Of a DNA stretch of 27,176 nucleotides, positions 1 to 7,067 are shown in pieces. Position numbers and translations under genes: made by a program. The stretch lies in NCBI GenBank assembly GCA_015222555.1, contig JADFVM010000037.1, positions 1-27,176 of the forward strand, given 5' to 3'. A model generated the notes under the pieces. That model worked only from the letters and a program-made list of their open reading frames with translations, searched no databases and was not told the origin of the DNA. The DNA comes from Pseudomonadota bacterium (GTDB taxonomy: Bacteria; Desulfobacterota; JADFVX01). Each line of letters begins with the position of its first letter. Position 1 is the stretch's first letter.

Positions 1-14
1 CTAATAGGTGGCGT

Positions 15-1250
15 ATGAACAAACACACTAAACGATTTATTGCTTCAGCTCTGATCTACTTCTTTATAGGCTGCACTATAGGATTGATCTCTATTATTAA
101 GCCTGAACTTGTTGGAATCATAAAACCGGTCCATGTACATATAAACCTTCTTGGATGGGTAACCATGATGATTATCGGCGTCAGTTATTTCGTCATCCCC
201 CTTTTTATTAGAAAAAACGTGTACAGCGATAGATTGGTCACTCTCCACTTCATTCTTGCGAATGCCGGAATCATAGGAATGGTGCTATCTTTTATTCAGT
301 CGAATAATTCTCTGCTGGCGGTTGCAGCTATTATAGAGGTCCTTGCTTCCTATTTATTTCTCTTCAACATTATCTCAACGGCGATAAAAGGTGAACCTTT
401 CAGAAAACTTCCTCAGGAGGGAAAGTTTTTGATGGCTAAAAATGATAAGGAGGTTGATCGGTGGGCCTCCTATTTCACAATCGTATCTACATTATATTTT
501 GTCGCCGGCTGTACACTGGGGGGAGTTATGGCCTTGTTTCCGGAGGCCTGGAATTATAAGAGTGTTCATTTTCACATTAATCTTTTTGGCTGGATAAGCA
601 TGATGATTTACGGTGTGGCTTATCATATCTTTCCGCGCTTTTCAGGTATCATGGTAAAGAACAGAGGTCTAGTTAAGGTCAATTTTATTCTGGCAAATGC
701 TGGTCTTGTGTCAATGATATTCGCCCTTTTATTTTTTGAGTGGAGTGGGGGTTCTTTCCTTTCAAACAAGCTCATTTTACTATCTGCCTTAATAGAGTCT
801 GCTGCCGGGGTGCTGTTTATATACAATGTTTTCCCCTCTGTAAGCGGATCATCAAAAGTGATGGGTAAAGCGGCTGTCAAATTTGTTCTGGCAAGCCTGC
901 TCTATCTGGCGGTCGGTCTTATCCTGGGATTAATAATGGCGCTGTCACAGGAAATACTGGAGCAGATAATGCCTGTCCATGTTCATCTTCATGTCTTGGG
1001 ATGGATTACAATGATGATCTATGGTGTAGGTTATTACATCATCCCTTCCTTCGCAGGGAAAAAACTGTTCAGCCAGTCATTGGCAACCTTTCAGTTCTGG
1101 ACGGCCAATGTCGGCCTCATCGGCATGTTGAGCTTTTTTTATTTTATTGAAGAGATGAGGGGCTTCACAATATTTTTTGCCTCCCTCGAGTTTTCTGTAC
1201 CTTTTTTATTTATAGTTAATATTGCTGCAAGCATCCTGAAAAAAGACTGA
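15..1250 (+). CDS. 12-TM membrane protein, three CcoN/NorB-like repeats
   Basis: Integral inner-membrane protein of 411 residues. It is built from three tandem units of about 125-140 residues, each with about four hydrophobic helices. Each unit repeats a motif of the form V-H-x-H-[IL]-x-[LV]-[LF]-G-W followed by M-M-I-x-G-V-x-Y and a Pro (near residues 40-65, 183-210 and 320-345). Histidine-rich helices next to LGW/GxxY resemble the short haem-copper oxidase subunit I-like (CcoN/NorB-like) proteins, so haem or metal binding in the membrane is plausible. The family match is from memory and the activity is unknown. An AGGTGG ribosome-binding site lies just before the ATG. The upstream context is cut off by the window edge. 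It converges on the cyclic-nucleotide-binding gene 35 bp away. Confidence 0.75.
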   Translation: MNKHTKRFIASALIYFFIGCTIGLISIIKPELVGIIKPVHVHINLLGWVTMMIIGVSYFVIPLFIRKNVYSDRLVTLHFILANAGIIGMVLSFIQSNNSLLAVAAIIEVLASYLFLFNIISTAIKGEPFRKLPQEGKFLMAKNDKEVDRWASYFTIVSTLYFVAGCTLGGVMALFPEAWNYKSVHFHINLFGWISMMIYGVAYHIFPRFSGIMVKNRGLVKVNFILANAGLVSMIFALLFFEWSGGSFLSNKLILLSALIESAAGVLFIYNVFPSVSGSSKVMGKAAVKFVLASLLYLAVGLILGLIMALSQEILEQIMPVHVHLHVLGWITMMIYGVGYYIIPSFAGKKLFSQSLATFQFWTANVGLIGMLSFFYFIEEMRGFTIFFASLEFSVPFLFIVNIAASILKKD

Positions 1251-1285
1251 GATGGAGGAAAGAAAATATTTTTTTGGAAACAGGC

Positions 1286-1741
1286 CTATGAGTTAATAGA
1301 AAGTAACCTGTCATTTGTCAGGCGAAGTCTTTTTGAAAGAATACGTGTAATGTTCAACAATAAAATAATAAGAAGCTCCCGGTCGTCGTTGAAAATCTCA
1401 GCCAGGGCATTATTTTCAACTATGATGGCAACCGTAGTTTCTTTAGCCCTCACCGTTGCAGACCTTGGCTCTACATTAACGAGAGACATCTCTCCAAAAA
1501 CAGAGCCGTGAGGTAGTGTGGCAAGCAAAAGTTCCTCACCATTACCGTCCCCCTTCAAGACATCCACACTACCAGTCTCTATGATGAACATGGCATCTCC
1601 CTTTTCTCCTTCACGGCAGATTAGTTCTGATTCGCTGTAAATTCTTTGTTCGGCCACTTCTGCAATTTTTTTCAACTGTTCATCAGCGAGACCAAAAAAA
1701 ACATGCTTATCCTGAAATATCTCTATGGCAATCCCGCTCAT
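1286..1741 (-). CDS. Stand-alone cyclic nucleotide-binding domain protein
   Basis: A 151-residue soluble protein consisting of a single cNMP-binding (CRP-type) beta-roll. Diagnostic features are G-E-K-G-D-x-M-F-I-I-E-x-G (about residues 45-57) and the phosphate-binding cassette F-G-E-M-S-L followed by P-R-S-A-T-V (about residues 81-96), whose Glu and Arg contact the cyclic nucleotide in this family. A C-terminal helix follows, but there is no helix-turn-helix, so it is not a CRP-like transcription factor by itself. It probably acts as a sensor or regulatory subunit for an unknown partner. The start is supported by GGGAGG just upstream and a strong promoter at 1764-1793. A class III nucleotidyl cyclase lies in the same window at 12.2 kb; a functional link is only inference. 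Confidence 0.85.
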   Translation of the reverse strand: MSGIAIEIFQDKHVFFGLADEQLKKIAEVAEQRIYSESELICREGEKGDAMFIIETGSVDVLKGDGNGEELLLATLPHGSVFGEMSLVNVEPRSATVRAKETTVAIIVENNALAEIFNDDRELLIILLLNITRILSKRLRLTNDRLLSINS

Positions 1742-1763
1742 ATTTCCCTCCCTAATGAGGCGG

Positions 1764-1793
1764 AGTATATCTGCTTGACGTATTCATTGTCAA
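1764..1793 (-). promoter_or_regulatory. Sigma70-type promoter of the cNMP-binding gene
   Basis: Read on the minus strand, TTGACA (1793-1788) is followed after 18 bp by TATACT (1769-1764), close to both consensus hexamers and 23 bp upstream of the ATG. An inverted repeat TTGAC-N9-GTCAA (1775-1793) overlaps the -35 element and could be an operator or chance. Confidence 0.65.
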
Positions 1794-1819
1794 GACAAGC
1801 TAAAGGCCCAAATTACGAC

Positions 1820-1896
1820 TTAGTATCTTAGAAATTATTTTCTGCGTTTTTCTGGCAGAAAATAATTTCGTGAAGGTACTTATCCAGTTCATCTGG
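1820..1896. repeat. 77-bp dispersed stem-forming repeat, copy 1
   Basis: This element recurs at 9368-9444 with about ten differences in 77 positions. Its core is a perfect 15-bp inverted repeat, GAAATTATTTTCTGC (1831-1845) and its complement (1855-1869), with a 9-nt loop. No T-tract follows, so it is not an ordinary terminator. It is a REP/MITE-like intergenic element lying between the cNMP-binding gene and the SurA-like gene. Confidence 0.85.
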
Positions 1897-1917
1897 GCTA
1901 GGAATTGGGGAAAGATG

Positions 1918-1946
1918 TTGACAAGTAATAGGGCTACAGTGATAAT
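1918..1946 (+). promoter_or_regulatory. Sigma70-type promoter of the SurA-like gene
   Basis: TTGACA (1918-1923), a 17-bp spacer and GATAAT (1941-1946) give 11 of 12 consensus bases at optimal spacing. The expected transcription start (about 1953-1955) coincides with the ATG at 1955, so the mRNA may be leaderless. Confidence 0.65.
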
Positions 1947-1954
1947 TCTATGTT

Positions 1955-2587
1955 ATGAAAGTTTTATTGTCCCTCTTTGCACTGTGTCTGCTCTCCACAC
2001 CTGCAAATGCCGAAATAGCCGATGCCATTGTTGCCACAGCAGGGGAAAGAATTATCACCTTTTCAGAAGTAATGACAGAGGCAAAAATAGTCAAAGTCAT
2101 GCGTAGCAAAACGGGCAGCCTCTCCCTTCCCCTTAGAGTTTCCTATAGTGATGAGATTCTTGAACAGGTGATAAACAGAGAGCTGGTTTACCTTGAAGCA
2201 AAGAAAATCCAGGCTGACCTGGAAGATACTCACATAATAGATGAAATGCTTGCCTTTAAAGATAAGTTTCAAAGTCAGGCGGCTTTCTACCGGTTTCTCA
2301 AGGAGGAAGGCTTAGAGGTTGATGACATGGCGGAAAGGCTTTTAAAGGAAAAGGTCAGTGCAGCCTATGTATCAAGAAGGCTGTCTCTTATGGCAACGGT
2401 TAGCAAAAAAGAGATAGAAGATTTTTATGAAAGCAGTTCTGAATATGAGGATCTTGACTTAAAAGATGTGGAAAGGGAAATACGACAAAAACTTCTCAGT
2501 GAAAAGATAGAAAAGTCCCTCGATGAGTGGTTGTTACGCCTGAGGAAAAGGGACAAGGTGCGTTATTTCAAAGGTCCTCAATATTAA
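1955..2587 (+). CDS. SurA N-terminal-domain-like periplasmic chaperone
   Basis: A 210-residue exported protein. A signal peptide of about 19 residues ends in A-N-A, followed by I-V-A-T-A-G-E-R-I-I-T-F-S-E-V, which matches the start of SurA/PpiD-type chaperones (ordinarily I-V-A-V-V-N-D-x-V-I-T). The rest is helical and charged, with a SurA-like helix pair and a C-terminal helix rich in R, K and D. No parvulin PPIase domain is visible, and the protein is about half the length of E. coli SurA, so a chaperone rather than isomerase role is inferred. No Shine-Dalgarno sequence precedes the ATG, which fits the predicted leaderless promoter. The last 20 bp overlap convergently with the DUF4911 gene. 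Confidence 0.75.
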   Translation: MKVLLSLFALCLLSTPANAEIADAIVATAGERIITFSEVMTEAKIVKVMRSKTGSLSLPLRVSYSDEILEQVINRELVYLEAKKIQADLEDTHIIDEMLAFKDKFQSQAAFYRFLKEEGLEVDDMAERLLKEKVSAAYVSRRLSLMATVSKKEIEDFYESSSEYEDLDLKDVEREIRQKLLSEKIEKSLDEWLLRLRKRDKVRYFKGPQY

Positions 2588-2777
2588 CCTCTTCCTTAAT
2601 ACCCTTCATTACTATCAGCACCTCCTCCTCCCTGCTTTCCGGATAGATGACATCAAAGAGCCCCATTTTTGCATCAACAGTTGACATGACTGTTAAATTA
2701 TCATAACCCTCAAGGATATTTTTTATATGGGAGAGCAGCCGGCCTTCCGTTTTAAACTGCCGCTTTGATGACACCAT
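2568..2777 (-). CDS. DUF4911-like small protein
   Basis: A 69-residue protein of unknown function. It resembles the DUF4911 family, which I recall as often sitting next to U32 peptidase-family genes in delta-type proteobacteria. Visible content is a basic N-terminus, an amphipathic segment, and a C-terminal half of the form L-F-D-x-I-Y-P-E-S with V-L-I-V-M-K-G-I, consistent with a small alpha/beta fold. Its ATG lies inside the 3' end of the upstream U32/TrhP gene (26-bp overlap), indicating translational coupling. At its own 3' end it overlaps the SurA-like gene by 20 bp in the opposite orientation. No catalytic motif is visible. Confidence 0.65.
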   Translation of the reverse strand: MVSSKRQFKTEGRLLSHIKNILEGYDNLTVMSTVDAKMGLFDVIYPESREEEVLIVMKGIKEEVNIEDL

Positions 2778-3987
2778 TTTTCTCCCTTTTTTCTCGTCTA
2801 AGAATATCCATCACCTCAAGGCCGTTTTTATTATTCATAATAAAAAGTTGCCCCGGTTGAGCCTGTGTGATTTCCAGCTCCTCTGGAGACAGCATATTGT
2901 CAATACTCAGGCTGATAATGTGCTCTCCTTTGCCCATCACTTCAATTTTGTCACCGAGAAGAACTTTATTCCTGGCCTCTATGAGATAACGGTTTTCATC
3001 CATTACTTCCTTTATTACACCGATAAAATCATATTGTCTTACATAAGATGACTCTTCTGTGGGACGAGTCTCTTTACCAAGATAAAAGCCGGTATCATAG
3101 TTCCTGTGACTGAGTTTCCGGAGCTCTTCCAACCATTCCTTTTTGAATACATATTTTTCAGGATCGTTAAAATAACTGTCCAGAGCCAGCCTGTAACTTC
3201 TGACGGCACCGGCCACATAGTTTATCCCTTTAACGCGGCCTTCTATCTTTAAAGAATCCGTGCCCGATCTGATCAATTCCGGTAAATGCTCTATCATACA
3301 GAGATCCCTTGAATTGAAAAAATAGGTTCCCCTTTCGTCTTCCTCAACATCAAAGCTTTCAGACGGTCTTTTCCTTTCTACTATGGTATATTCCCATCGG
3401 CAGGAATGAGTACATTCACCATAATTGGCATTTCGACCCGTCATGTGACTGCTCATGTGGCAACGCCCGGAGTAGGCCATGCATACTGCGCCATGCACAA
3501 ATGTCTCCACCTCTATTCCGGCCCTGTCCTTTACTTCCCTTATTTCCTCCAGAGAAAGTTCCCTTGCCAGGTTGATCCTGCTCACGCCATTGCCCTTCCA
3601 AAAAGCAGCACTTCTCCAGTTTGTACTATTTGCTTGCGTACTTAAATGAATTTCCATATGAGGAACAATTTCCCTGGCAAGCGCGATAACACCTGGATCG
3701 GAGATTATTATCGCATCGGCACCCATATTTTCAAGTGATAAAAGATAGACCTCAAGACCGTTCAAGTCGATATTATGGAAGAAGATATTGACTGTCACAT
3801 AGACCTTGACTCCCTTTTCGTGAGCATATTCAATGCCTTCTTTCAGCTCCTCAGCGCCGAAATTGCCGGCGGCGGCGCGCAGTCCAAACTTCTTTCCGCT
3901 TAGATAGACAGCATCGGCACCATAGTGAATGGCTACTTTCATCTTTTCCATATTTCCCGCAGGGGCGAGTAGTTCAGGTTTTTTCAT
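2752..3987 (-). CDS. trhP: U32 family protein, TrhP/YegQ-type tRNA hydroxylation factor
   Basis: A 411-residue member of the peptidase U32 family, at the usual length of YegQ/TrhP. The N-terminus P-E-L-L-A-P-A-G-N and the signature E-x-F-V-H-G-A-V-C-M-A-Y-S-G-R-C (about residues 161-176), followed by N-Y-G-E-C-T-H-S-C-R-W, are diagnostic. These four cysteines are the probable iron-sulfur ligands. Members of the TrhP branch are needed for prephenate-dependent 5-hydroxyuridine formation at the tRNA wobble position, so that role is more likely than collagenase-like proteolysis. A C-terminal beta-rich domain (about residues 325-400) is present. No clear Shine-Dalgarno sequence precedes the ATG. 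It forms an overlapping pair with the DUF4911 gene. Confidence 0.85.
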   Translation of the reverse strand: MKKPELLAPAGNMEKMKVAIHYGADAVYLSGKKFGLRAAAGNFGAEELKEGIEYAHEKGVKVYVTVNIFFHNIDLNGLEVYLLSLENMGADAIIISDPGVIALAREIVPHMEIHLSTQANSTNWRSAAFWKGNGVSRINLARELSLEEIREVKDRAGIEVETFVHGAVCMAYSGRCHMSSHMTGRNANYGECTHSCRWEYTIVERKRPSESFDVEEDERGTYFFNSRDLCMIEHLPELIRSGTDSLKIEGRVKGINYVAGAVRSYRLALDSYFNDPEKYVFKKEWLEELRKLSHRNYDTGFYLGKETRPTEESSYVRQYDFIGVIKEVMDENRYLIEARNKVLLGDKIEVMGKGEHIISLSIDNMLSPEELEITQAQPGQLFIMNNKNGLEVMDILRREKREKNGVIKAAV

Positions 3988-4148
3988 AAGTGCTATAATA
4001 ACACAGTAAATCTTAAGATGAAAAGAAGGATTAAGTAGCTATTAATATGGCCTGACAGGCACGCCTGACAACCTTGTTTTTCCTTGACAAGCCTATTTAT
4101 TTATGGTTAAGCTTCAAAAAAAGATCTTCTGGAAATGGTAATTATTAC

Positions 4149-4773
4149 ATGAAAAGGGTTCTGTTCATTTGTGCTGTCTTTCTCTTTGTCACAGGATGTG
4201 TACAGACCAGGCAGCAGGCGATGCAACAGGAAAAGGAGGCCCTGGAGCTTCAAAAACGTATCGACTCTCTGGCTGAAAAGGTCGATACGCTGGACAGGAA
4301 TATTGTCAACCTCTCGGAAGATGTTCGTCAATCCACAGATGTTAAACTGAAGCAAGCAGAGAAAGGGGCTCTGGGAAAGGTTGAGAAAGAAGAACAGGCT
4401 CTTCCAGTCGAGGTTTTTTACGGAAAAGCCTATTCCATCTATAAAAAAGGCGATTATAACCATGCCGTCATAGAATTTGACTCTTTCTTAGCAGCCTATC
4501 CTGATACGGACTATTCTGATAACGCCCTATACTGGAAGGGAGAATGTTATTACAGTATGGGGGAATTCGCGGTGGCAATCCGTCTATTTGAAGATGTTGT
4601 AAGTAAATTTGCAAATGGAAATAAGGCACCTCACACACAATTGAAGATCGGCTATTCCTATAATGGAATTAAAAGATAATCAAAATGCGAAGAAGGCCTT
4701 TCAACAGGTAATGGATCTGTACCCTTATTAGTGATGTTGCAAAAACGGCAGCCGACAAGCTCAACGCCCTGTA
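4149..4773 (+). pseudogene. CpoB/YbgF-like TPR lipoprotein with two +1 frameshifts
   Basis: From the ATG at 4149 the frame encodes a lipoprotein signal peptide (lipobox F-V-T-G-C), a coiled coil (about residues 25-60) and TPR repeats of the Tol-Pal-associated CpoB/YbgF type, then stops at 4677-4679. Downstream sequence still encodes the missing C-terminal TPR in other frames. Removing the A at 4662 restores M-E-L-K-D-N-Q-N-A-K-K-A-F-Q-Q-V-M-D-L-Y-P-Y. Removing the T at 4729 then restores S-D-V-A-K-T-A-A-D-K-L-N-A-L and a stop at 4771-4773. Two independent one-base insertions indicate a recent pseudogene or assembly errors. An upstream in-frame start at 4074 would hide the signal peptide, so I prefer 4149. 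No tol-pal genes are adjacent. Confidence 0.85.
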
Positions 4774-4800
4774 AACTGAAAAAAATTAGGGAGATACCTT

Positions 4801-5868
4801 ATGAAGTGTAAAATGACATTCTTTTTGGTCTTTGCGTTACTTTCTTTCATGATGAGTGATCTAAATGTCAGGGATGCAATTGCGAGCAATGAAACGGGGA
4901 AAGTGCATACTGTTGTTAAGGGAGATACTTTATGGGATATTTCCGAAACATATCTTGAAAATCCCTTCCTTTGGCCAAAACTGTGGCAGTGGAATGACTA
5001 TATATCAAACCCTCACTATATATATCCCGGTGATCCTATAAAACTCTATCCTCCGAAGGTAATGGTAAGGCGCCCTGTTAAAGAAGTTGTAGAGGATGAG
5101 CCCGTTGAAGTGGTTGAAGAAGAAGTCGTCGAGGAGACTGAAGAAGAGGTCGTCGAGGAAGAACCTGTCGTTGAAAAGAAGGAAGAACGATACAATTTTG
5201 CCGAGTTAAGGTCATCGGGTTTTATAAATAATGAGGAACTGAAGAACGCCGGTAAAATTCTTGAATCGGAAGATAAAAAAGTGATGTTAAGCACGGGAGA
5301 TATTATCTATGTTACTTTATCAGAGTCGGATGGCGCTCAGGAAGGTGACCTCTATACTGTATTCAAGGTTGGCAAAGAAATCATTCATCCAGTCACTAAA
5401 AGGTCTCGGGGTCGCAAAATAATTGCCCTGGGATATGCTCAAATTACAAGTACTAATGAAGATTTAGCCACGGCACGCATAACTAAATCATTTGATGCGA
5501 TTCACCGTGGTGACCTGATTAAACCAAAAGAGGACATTACTGAAAATGTTTCTATTATCCCGACCTCAGTCGAACTTAATGGTTATATTATTTCCTCCAG
5601 GGAAGATCGCTCTACTTTTGGAGAACGGGACATTGTTTATATTGATCTGGGCAAGAAAGATGGTCTGGAAGCAGGCAATACCTTTATCGCCTATAAAGAA
5701 GGAAAGTCTGTAAAGGACAAGGCAAGCAAAAGGAGATACACTCTCCCATCAACAACAATCGGGCGCTTGCTGGTATTACATGTCAAAGAAGACACTTCAG
5801 TCGCTATCATTTTAAAAAGTGTTGAAGAGCTAAGGATAGGAGAAAATATAAAGTCCGAGCTTGATTAA
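4801..5868 (+). CDS. LysM-domain envelope protein with acidic linker
   Basis: A 355-residue exported protein. A hydrophobic N-terminal signal (about residues 1-28) is followed by one LysM peptidoglycan-binding domain (about residues 36-84; V-V-K-G-D-T-L-W-D-I-S and later Y-I-Y-P-G-D-P-I). Next comes a very acidic linker of E-V/V-E-E repeats (about residues 95-130). The C-terminal 200 residues show two similar beta-rich units, each with a G-D or R-D-I-V-Y-[IV]-x-L start and an E-G/E-A-G turn. No hydrolase motif is visible, so it is probably a structural cell-wall-binding protein. AGGGAGAT precedes the ATG. It is followed by a strong terminator, so its transcript probably ends before dprA. Confidence 0.85.
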   Translation: MKCKMTFFLVFALLSFMMSDLNVRDAIASNETGKVHTVVKGDTLWDISETYLENPFLWPKLWQWNDYISNPHYIYPGDPIKLYPPKVMVRRPVKEVVEDEPVEVVEEEVVEETEEEVVEEEPVVEKKEERYNFAELRSSGFINNEELKNAGKILESEDKKVMLSTGDIIYVTLSESDGAQEGDLYTVFKVGKEIIHPVTKRSRGRKIIALGYAQITSTNEDLATARITKSFDAIHRGDLIKPKEDITENVSIIPTSVELNGYIISSREDRSTFGERDIVYIDLGKKDGLEAGNTFIAYKEGKSVKDKASKRRYTLPSTTIGRLLVLHVKEDTSVAIILKSVEELRIGENIKSELD

Positions 5869-5896
5869 TAGCAGCTTAACACAGAAGATAAATTCT

Positions 5897-5930
5897 AAGG
5901 TTGCAGGATCTGTCTGCAACCTTTTTTTTT
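5897..5930 (+). terminator. Rho-independent terminator after the LysM gene
   Basis: A perfect 10-bp stem, AAGGTTGCAG (5897-5906) with CTGCAACCTT (5914-5923), a 7-nt loop and a T-run to 5930. It lies 29 bp after the LysM stop and before dprA. Confidence 0.93.
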
Positions 5931-5953
5931 GAGCGTACTCTTTATTTTGAACA

Positions 5954-7060
5954 ATGAATGAAAAAATTAACTATTGGTTGGCTCTAAGAGGAATAAAGGG
6001 TATTGGTAGCGCTATTGCCAAAAGGCTTCTCCAGCGTTTCAAAAAGCCGGAATACATTTTTTCCGCATCTTTAAAGGAACTGCTTGAGGTCAAGGGAATA
6101 AGCTCTAAAACAGCAGAAACAATAGCTGGTTTTAGTGGGTGGCAGGGGATTGAAAAGGAGATAATAGAGGCAAGGAAACTTGGCATATCAATTTTATGTT
6201 GGGATGACAAGGGATACCCAAAAAATCTTCTGTCTCTCCATGATCCTCCCATTGTGCTCCATCTCCTCGGCGAACTGAAGGAATCTGACAACGCGGCATT
6301 AGCCATAGTCGGCTCCAGAAACTCCTCGGCCTATGGCCTTGAAATTACAAAAAATTTCAGCTATTGTTTAGCGCAAGCCGGGGTTACAGTGATCAGTGGC
6401 ATGGCACGAGGGATTGACTCCGTTGCCCATAAGGGTGCTCTTCAGGCAGGGGGCAGAACGATTGCCGTTACCGGATGCGGTCTGGATATTATCTATCCCC
6501 CTGAAAACCGGCAGCTTTTTTCAGAAATTAAGAAACATGGCGCCATCCTTTCCGAGTTTCCTCTTGGAACAGCACCGGAGGCGGGAAATTTTCCAAGGAG
6601 AAACAGGTTGATAAGTGGCTTATCCATGGGCGTCATTGTCGTTGAAGCCTCTTTGAAAAGCGGTTCTTTAATAACCGCAAAATATGCCCTGGAACAGGGG
6701 AGAGAGGTCTACGCCATTCCGGGAAATATTAACTCAATGAAAAGCAGGGGCACGAATAGCCTGATTAAGGAAGGGGCTAAACTTGTGGAAACACCGGAAG
6801 AGATCTTAAACGATTTTTTACCGCAAATTGATTCACCGCTTTACGGGCAAGATATCCCCAGGCAGGAAGTCAAGTTTTCACTCAATGAAAGGGAACAAAC
6901 TATTTATTCTCAACTAACTCTGCAACCACTTCATATCGATGAGCTGGTTAAAAAATGTACCATGGATGTTACTGATATTTCATCGCACCTGCTGTCTCTT
7001 GAGCTAATGGGTGCCGTGACACAGCATCCGGGTAAAATGTTTTCAAGGGGGCTAAGCTAA
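5954..7060 (+). CDS. dprA: DNA-processing protein DprA (Smf)
   Basis: DprA loads RecA onto incoming single-stranded DNA during natural transformation and is widely conserved even where competence is unproven. The 368 residues show an N-terminal helix-hairpin-helix/SAM-like region (about 10-65; G-I-K-G-I-G and V-K-G-I-S). A Rossmann fold follows with A-I-V-G-S-R (about residues 118-123), S-G-M-A-R-G-I-D-S-V-A-H, and F-P-R-R-N-R-L-I-S-G-L. A C-terminal winged helix (about 310-365) matches the DprA C-terminal domain. Length is normal. It follows a terminator and lies 7 bp before topA, so the two are probably co-transcribed. The Shine-Dalgarno sequence before the ATG is weak. Confidence 0.95.
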   Translation: MNEKINYWLALRGIKGIGSAIAKRLLQRFKKPEYIFSASLKELLEVKGISSKTAETIAGFSGWQGIEKEIIEARKLGISILCWDDKGYPKNLLSLHDPPIVLHLLGELKESDNAALAIVGSRNSSAYGLEITKNFSYCLAQAGVTVISGMARGIDSVAHKGALQAGGRTIAVTGCGLDIIYPPENRQLFSEIKKHGAILSEFPLGTAPEAGNFPRRNRLISGLSMGVIVVEASLKSGSLITAKYALEQGREVYAIPGNINSMKSRGTNSLIKEGAKLVETPEEILNDFLPQIDSPLYGQDIPRQEVKFSLNEREQTIYSQLTLQPLHIDELVKKCTMDVTDISSHLLSLELMGAVTQHPGKMFSRGLS

Positions 7061-7067
7061 GGTCAAA

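Noticed and set aside
1646..2106. Open frames antisense to the cNMP gene and in the repeat region
   Set aside because: They overlap a strong real gene and the repeat/promoter, lack start signals, and their composition is not protein-like.
3416..3645. Cys/His-rich open frames within trhP
   Set aside because: They are shadows of the conserved U32 signature region on the opposite or other frame.
4084..4112. TTGACA upstream of the CpoB-like gene as a promoter
   Set aside because: The partner -10 (TTAAGC at 17 bp spacing) is too poor to support a call.
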